Shown here: one piece after another, positions 7,965-10,573 of the stretch | Layout: every line of letters begins with the position of its first letter | Position numbering within the stretch: position 1 is the first letter of the stretch | Source: Endotrypanum monterogeii | Lineage: Eukaryota; Euglenozoa; Kinetoplastea; Trypanosomatida; Trypanosomatidae | Reading direction: 5' to 3' | Length of the DNA: 10,573 bases | NCBI GenBank assembly: GCA_000333855.2 | Contig: CM007332.1 | Location: forward strand, 137,540-148,112 | Notes under the pieces: model-generated | What the model was told of the DNA's origin: nothing | Seen by the model: the letters and a program-made list of their open reading frames with translations, nothing else | The model's database searches: none | Program-made: the position numbers and the translations under genes

Positions 7965-9698
7965 ATGGCGAGTCGCTTCAACCCCCATCAACACGCCATG
8001 CAACAGCCCATGCAACAACCCAGCGATGGCGCCCAAGCGCAATCCTTCTTCTACCACCCCGCTGGCACGCAACAGCAACAAGTATATCAGGGCTACCCCC
8101 ACGGCTTCCCAGCACTGCACCTCATGGGGCCTCAGCAGCAGATGCAGTTCCTCCAGTCTCTCAACGAAGCACAACGCCGTCAAGCCTTACAGCAACAACA
8201 GCAGCAGCAGCAGCAACAACAAGACATGAAGAACCGCGCGAGTGGTGGCATTCCGCAGCAGCAACAGCAGCAGCAACAACAACAGCAACAACATCCGGGT
8301 TTTCCCCGCATTTCGGCAGCTGACCTGGCGCTTCTTCAGCAGCAGCAGCAACAACAGCAACAGCAACAGCAAAATCAAGAGCGGGAGCTGAGGCAGCGGC
8401 TTGGTCTACCCGAAGGTGCGATGCTAGCCAACTATGCTGGCAACGCGAACAACCCAACGGCGGCAAGCAACTTCCTTGCGAGTATCACACTAGCCCAGAT
8501 GCGCCAGCAGCAGCAGCAGCAGCAGCAGCAACAGCAACAGTATCAGCAGCAACTCTCTCAGCTACAATCTCAACGGCAACAACAACAACAGCAGCAACAA
8601 CAGCAGCAGCAGCTGGCAACGCTCATGGCAGCTGGCAAGGTCACTGCAGGCGCTGCAGCATCTGCCGCTAACATGAATAACGCCGCTTCGATGATGCTGC
8701 TCTCCGGCGCTACCGGATCCCACACGGACCCCGCTATCACAGCTGCGTCCCCTGCGATGCAACAGCAGCAGCAGCATGGAGCCACAGCTATCTCCGGCAA
8801 CTCCAGCGCGGCCCCCGCTGCAGCAACGGCGGCGGTGCCACCTGCTGCAGCCCCCGCTGGTGCGACCGCAACAACCGCCGCTGCTGCTGTGGGGAAAGGC
8901 AAGATAGAGGTAGAAGATGAGTACGGCTTGAAGCAACTGGTGAAGGTGGTGCAAGCGCCACTGCCCATGTCCGCTACACCGTACGTGCCGTCCACAGACG
9001 AGGCAACGGACTCAGCATCAGGACGACCCATCAGCCAACAAGATGCAGACGAGCACAACTTTACCTTCATCACTCGCGGTGTGGATATCACACAAATCGG
9101 CCTTTCTGTCACCGAAGAGGGATGGCTGCACACGACACTCGCCACGCTCCCGCTCGATACGTATGAGTATTTTATTCTCCCAGAGTTCAAAATACCCGAA
9201 AGCTATAAAAAACCGCGGCCCAAATCGCTGTCGATGAAGTCTTTCCACCAGTTCAAGGAGGAGACGCTCTTCTATATTTTTTACAGCATGCCACGTGACG
9301 TGCTGCACCTCGCCGCGGCCAGAGCACTTTATGAACGTGGCTGGCGGTACAACAAGCGTGCCCAGCACTGGTTTCACACCGTCAAGGCTGAAGATGGAAG
9401 CCCTCTGGAGAAGATCTCAACGAGCCCCGACGGTCAGAAGATGTTCACCGGGACTTACACCGTCTTCCAGCCAAATGAGTGGAAGCAGGTGCGCACGCAG
9501 CCTGGTCACACTATTGCAGCTGCTGACATCGAAGAACAGAGCGTTCTGGTGGCGGCCATGGAAGAGGCGGCGCGACAGCAAGCACAGCGCGCGCGAAGCA
9601 AAGGTTCTCAAGGAGCCGGTGGTAGTGGAAACGCAGCCGCTGGATCAAACAACAATGGTAGCGCAGTCAACCACAACGCCTCCTCGGTGAATGCGTAG
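7965..9698 (+). CDS. NOT2: NOT2-type subunit of the CCR4-NOT deadenylase complex
   Basis: This 577-residue protein ends in a NOT2/NOT3/NOT5 box. In yeast and animals the box binds the NOT1 scaffold and the NOT3/5 box in the complex that deadenylates mRNA in the cytoplasm; that role is inferred here by family. The evidence is at residues 430-470: ETLFYIF (433-439), then DVLHLAA (445-451), GWRY (459-462) and W469. GTY (496-498) and NEW (504-506) close the box. VDITQIGLS (373-381) resembles the DLTxLGL-type segment before the NOT2 box. A NOT3/5 protein would have an N-terminal coiled-coil domain, absent here. Residues 1-216 are Gln-rich, with tracts at 76-86, 98-109, 125-136, 181-192 and 205-216 and a short one at 266-270. 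An Ala/Pro linker (about 277-310) and an Ala/Gly/Asn tail flank the folded part. ATG 7965 has A at -3 and G at +4 and is the first ATG after 1090 bases without one. NOT2 rather than NOT3/5 is likely but not proven. Confidence 0.88.
   Translation: MASRFNPHQHAMQQPMQQPSDGAQAQSFFYHPAGTQQQQVYQGYPHGFPALHLMGPQQQMQFLQSLNEAQRRQALQQQQQQQQQQQDMKNRASGGIPQQQQQQQQQQQQHPGFPRISAADLALLQQQQQQQQQQQQNQERELRQRLGLPEGAMLANYAGNANNPTAASNFLASITLAQMRQQQQQQQQQQQQYQQQLSQLQSQRQQQQQQQQQQQQLATLMAAGKVTAGAAASAANMNNAASMMLLSGATGSHTDPAITAASPAMQQQQQHGATAISGNSSAAPAAATAAVPPAAAPAGATATTAAAAVGKGKIEVEDEYGLKQLVKVVQAPLPMSATPYVPSTDEATDSASGRPISQQDADEHNFTFITRGVDITQIGLSVTEEGWLHTTLATLPLDTYEYFILPEFKIPESYKKPRPKSLSMKSFHQFKEETLFYIFYSMPRDVLHLAAARALYERGWRYNKRAQHWFHTVKAEDGSPLEKISTSPDGQKMFTGTYTVFQPNEWKQVRTQPGHTIAAADIEEQSVLVAAMEEAARQQAQRARSKGSQGAGGSGNAAAGSNNNGSAVNHNASSVNA
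8190..8612 (+). repeat. Five CAG/CAA tracts encoding Gln 11, 12, 12, 12 and 12
   Basis: The tracts lie at 8190-8222, 8256-8291, 8337-8372, 8505-8540 and 8577-8612. CAG and CAA alternate irregularly, with no long pure CAG run except in the fourth. A sixth short tract of five Gln lies at 8760-8774. Mixed codons show that the Gln runs are old or kept at the protein level, because fresh slippage would give pure triplet runs. Confidence 0.95.
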
Positions 9699-9940
9699 AC
9701 ATTTATTTCGGGAAATCAAAAAAAAAAAGGAGGGATTAAAAGCCGCGCCGATATCCGCGGGATAGAGAGGAGGAGGAATGATGGCGTCGAGTCATGAAGA
9801 AAGGTGGGGCGGCGCCTCCTCTTCGTTGTTACACACGTTCATCTCATCAGCGGCAGTCTAGCGACGCCATCCTCCCCCTGGTGCTCACAGCGTATTCCCT
9901 TCAAATGTTAGTTCATGGCACGTGAGTGGAAAATGTTGGC

Positions 9941-10004
9941 GTGGTGGTGGGGGGGGGGGGGTAGTCAGGGGATTTTTTTCTTGTGTGTGCATGTGTGTGT
10001 GTGT
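9941..10004. repeat. GTG-G13 run and interrupted TG repeats
   Basis: GTGGTGGT leads into thirteen G (9949-9961). TG runs follow at 9982-9989 and 9992-10003. The G13 run would lie in the 3' UTR RNA of the NOT2-type gene about 250 bases after the stop. Confidence 0.9.
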
Positions 10005-10133
10005 TCATATTTTTTTTCTTTTGCGGTGGGAGGATTATTGATGTTGTTTCGTGGCTCATTTTTTTTCCTCCTTTTCTTTGTCGATGTGCATGTTTTGGGC
10101 GTAGACGCTTTGGGTTCATCATATATAAATTTT

Positions 10134-10194
10134 CCTCCTCCTCCTCCTCTTTGTTTTTTTTTTTGTTGTTGTTGTTGTTGTTGTTGTTTTTTTT
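10134..10194. repeat. (CCT)5, T11, (GTT)8, T6 block
   Basis: Five CCT units (10134-10148), T11 (10154-10164), eight GTT units (10165-10188) and T6 follow each other. It is T-rich simple sequence like the leader of the large gene. Confidence 0.95.
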
Positions 10195-10279
10195 CTTGGG
10201 CTGCATCTGCACTGGCCCTAAAGTCTCTACCCCCTACCCCTAGCGTCCCGATGACTTGTCGGTAGATTTCTTTCTACCT

Positions 10280-10310
10280 GTTTTTGTTTTGTTTTTGTTT
10301 TTGTTTTTTT
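10280..10310. repeat. G(T4-7) repeat
   Basis: Five units of one G followed by four to seven T. Pyrimidine-rich and close to the window's right end; possibly part of the signal region for the next gene. Confidence 0.85.
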
Positions 10311-10348
10311 GCTGTTGTGAAGTGGCTGGAGTATCTACACACCTACAC

Positions 10349-10360
10349 AGAGAGAGAGAG
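10349..10360. repeat. (AG)6 microsatellite
   Basis: Six AG units. They are followed shortly by a long zone without any AG (10369-10507). Confidence 0.9.
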
Positions 10361-10368
10361 ATTCATAG

Positions 10369-10509
10369 GGATCTCCATATGGTTTTATTTTCCATCATGT
10401 TGTGCTGGCACCTTTGTTGTTTCCCCCCTTTCATGTTCTTCTTTCCCCCATTACTCAAAAAAAAAATTACCCCCACGCCCTCCTCGTGCAAACGTGTTTG
10501 CCGTTTCAG
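10369..10509 (+). promoter_or_regulatory. Candidate splice-acceptor region for a gene beyond the window (AG 10508-10509)
   Basis: A 139-base stretch has no AG and carries T/C tracts (around 10405-10450). It ends in GCCGTTTCAG, a good trypanosomatid acceptor context. No coding sequence follows before the window ends, so the gene it would serve must start further right, and the call rests on the AG-free pattern alone. Confidence 0.4.
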
Positions 10510-10536
10510 TGACACGGGGAAGATAAAATGAACAAA

Positions 10537-10541
<5 letters not shown>

Positions 10542-10573
<32 letters not shown>
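10542..10573. repeat. (TA)16 at the window edge
   Basis: A pure TA run reaches the last base and is cut by the window end, so its true length is unknown. Confidence 0.95.

Larger units (their letters stand above)
9699..10573 (+). other. 3' UTR of the NOT2-type gene and start of the next intergenic region
   Basis: No gene is seen. A complex stretch (about 9740-9940) follows the TAG stop and a poly-A run near 9718-9728. From 9941 the sequence is dominated by G13, TG, T, CCT, GTT, GTTTT, AG and TA repeats. The short open frames here encode repeat-derived Phe, Cys and Leu runs only. Confidence 0.6.

Noticed and set aside
7675..8229. Plus-strand open frame of 184 codons spanning the NOT2-type leader and start
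   Set aside because: It has no ATG in the leader part, overlaps the real gene in another frame, and includes GT-repeat-derived Val-Cys and CAG-derived Ser runs.
8570..9190. Minus-strand open frame of 206 codons across the NOT2-type gene
   Set aside because: Its low-complexity Cys and Ala runs are the reverse reading of CAG/CAA and Ala tracts, while the + strand has a recognised NOT box.
10134..10310. Possible CRISPR-like or satellite array among the regular T-rich repeats
   Set aside because: The units are 3-8 bases with no spacers; these are ordinary microsatellites.

Overview
The window looks like nuclear DNA of a trypanosomatid, most likely Leishmania or a close relative. Two long intronless genes lie on the + strand, separated by spacers of T/C tracts and many short tandem repeats. 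There is no sign of bacterial gene organisation: no ribosome-binding sites, no tight spacing and no terminators. Pyrimidine tracts followed by AG dinucleotides are where spliced-leader addition would be expected in a polycistronic unit read left to right. The genus is inferred from gene style and repeat content; the species cannot be decided by eye.

Layout. Positions 1-377 are an upstream leader or intergenic stretch with no ATG at all; it holds AT and T tracts, a (GCGTGT)5 repeat and pyrimidine tracts. Positions 378-5720 are one very long gene (about 1780 residues) for a Ser/Thr/Pro-rich, mostly disordered protein that I do not recognise. It has small ordered-looking islands, a Cys/His cluster, and a basic then hydrophobic C-terminal segment ending in an 11-residue Gln tract. 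Positions 5721-7964 (2.2 kb) are the 3' UTR of that gene and the leader of the next. They are packed with AC, CT, AT, ATT, GT, TTG, poly-C and poly-G repeats around a roughly 290-bp island of ordinary sequence. Positions 7965-9698 encode a NOT2-type subunit (577 aa) of the CCR4-NOT deadenylase complex: an N-terminal half with five Gln tracts of 11-12 residues and a C-terminal NOT box. Positions 9699-10573 are its 3' UTR, running into a candidate splice-acceptor region for a gene beyond the window.

The two genes share a transcription direction and probably a polycistronic unit, but nothing in the sequence shows that they work together. The NOT2 protein would act in cytoplasmic mRNA deadenylation, a main control point in organisms that transcribe genes constitutively.

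The signals most worth following are in the non-coding and low-complexity parts. There is a 1090-nt stretch with no ATG immediately before the NOT2 start. An AG-free zone overlaps the start codon of the large gene and leaves its true N-terminus open. The NOT2 protein has near-equal Gln tracts built from mixed codons. No CRISPR array, transposon, tRNA/rRNA gene or defence system was seen.
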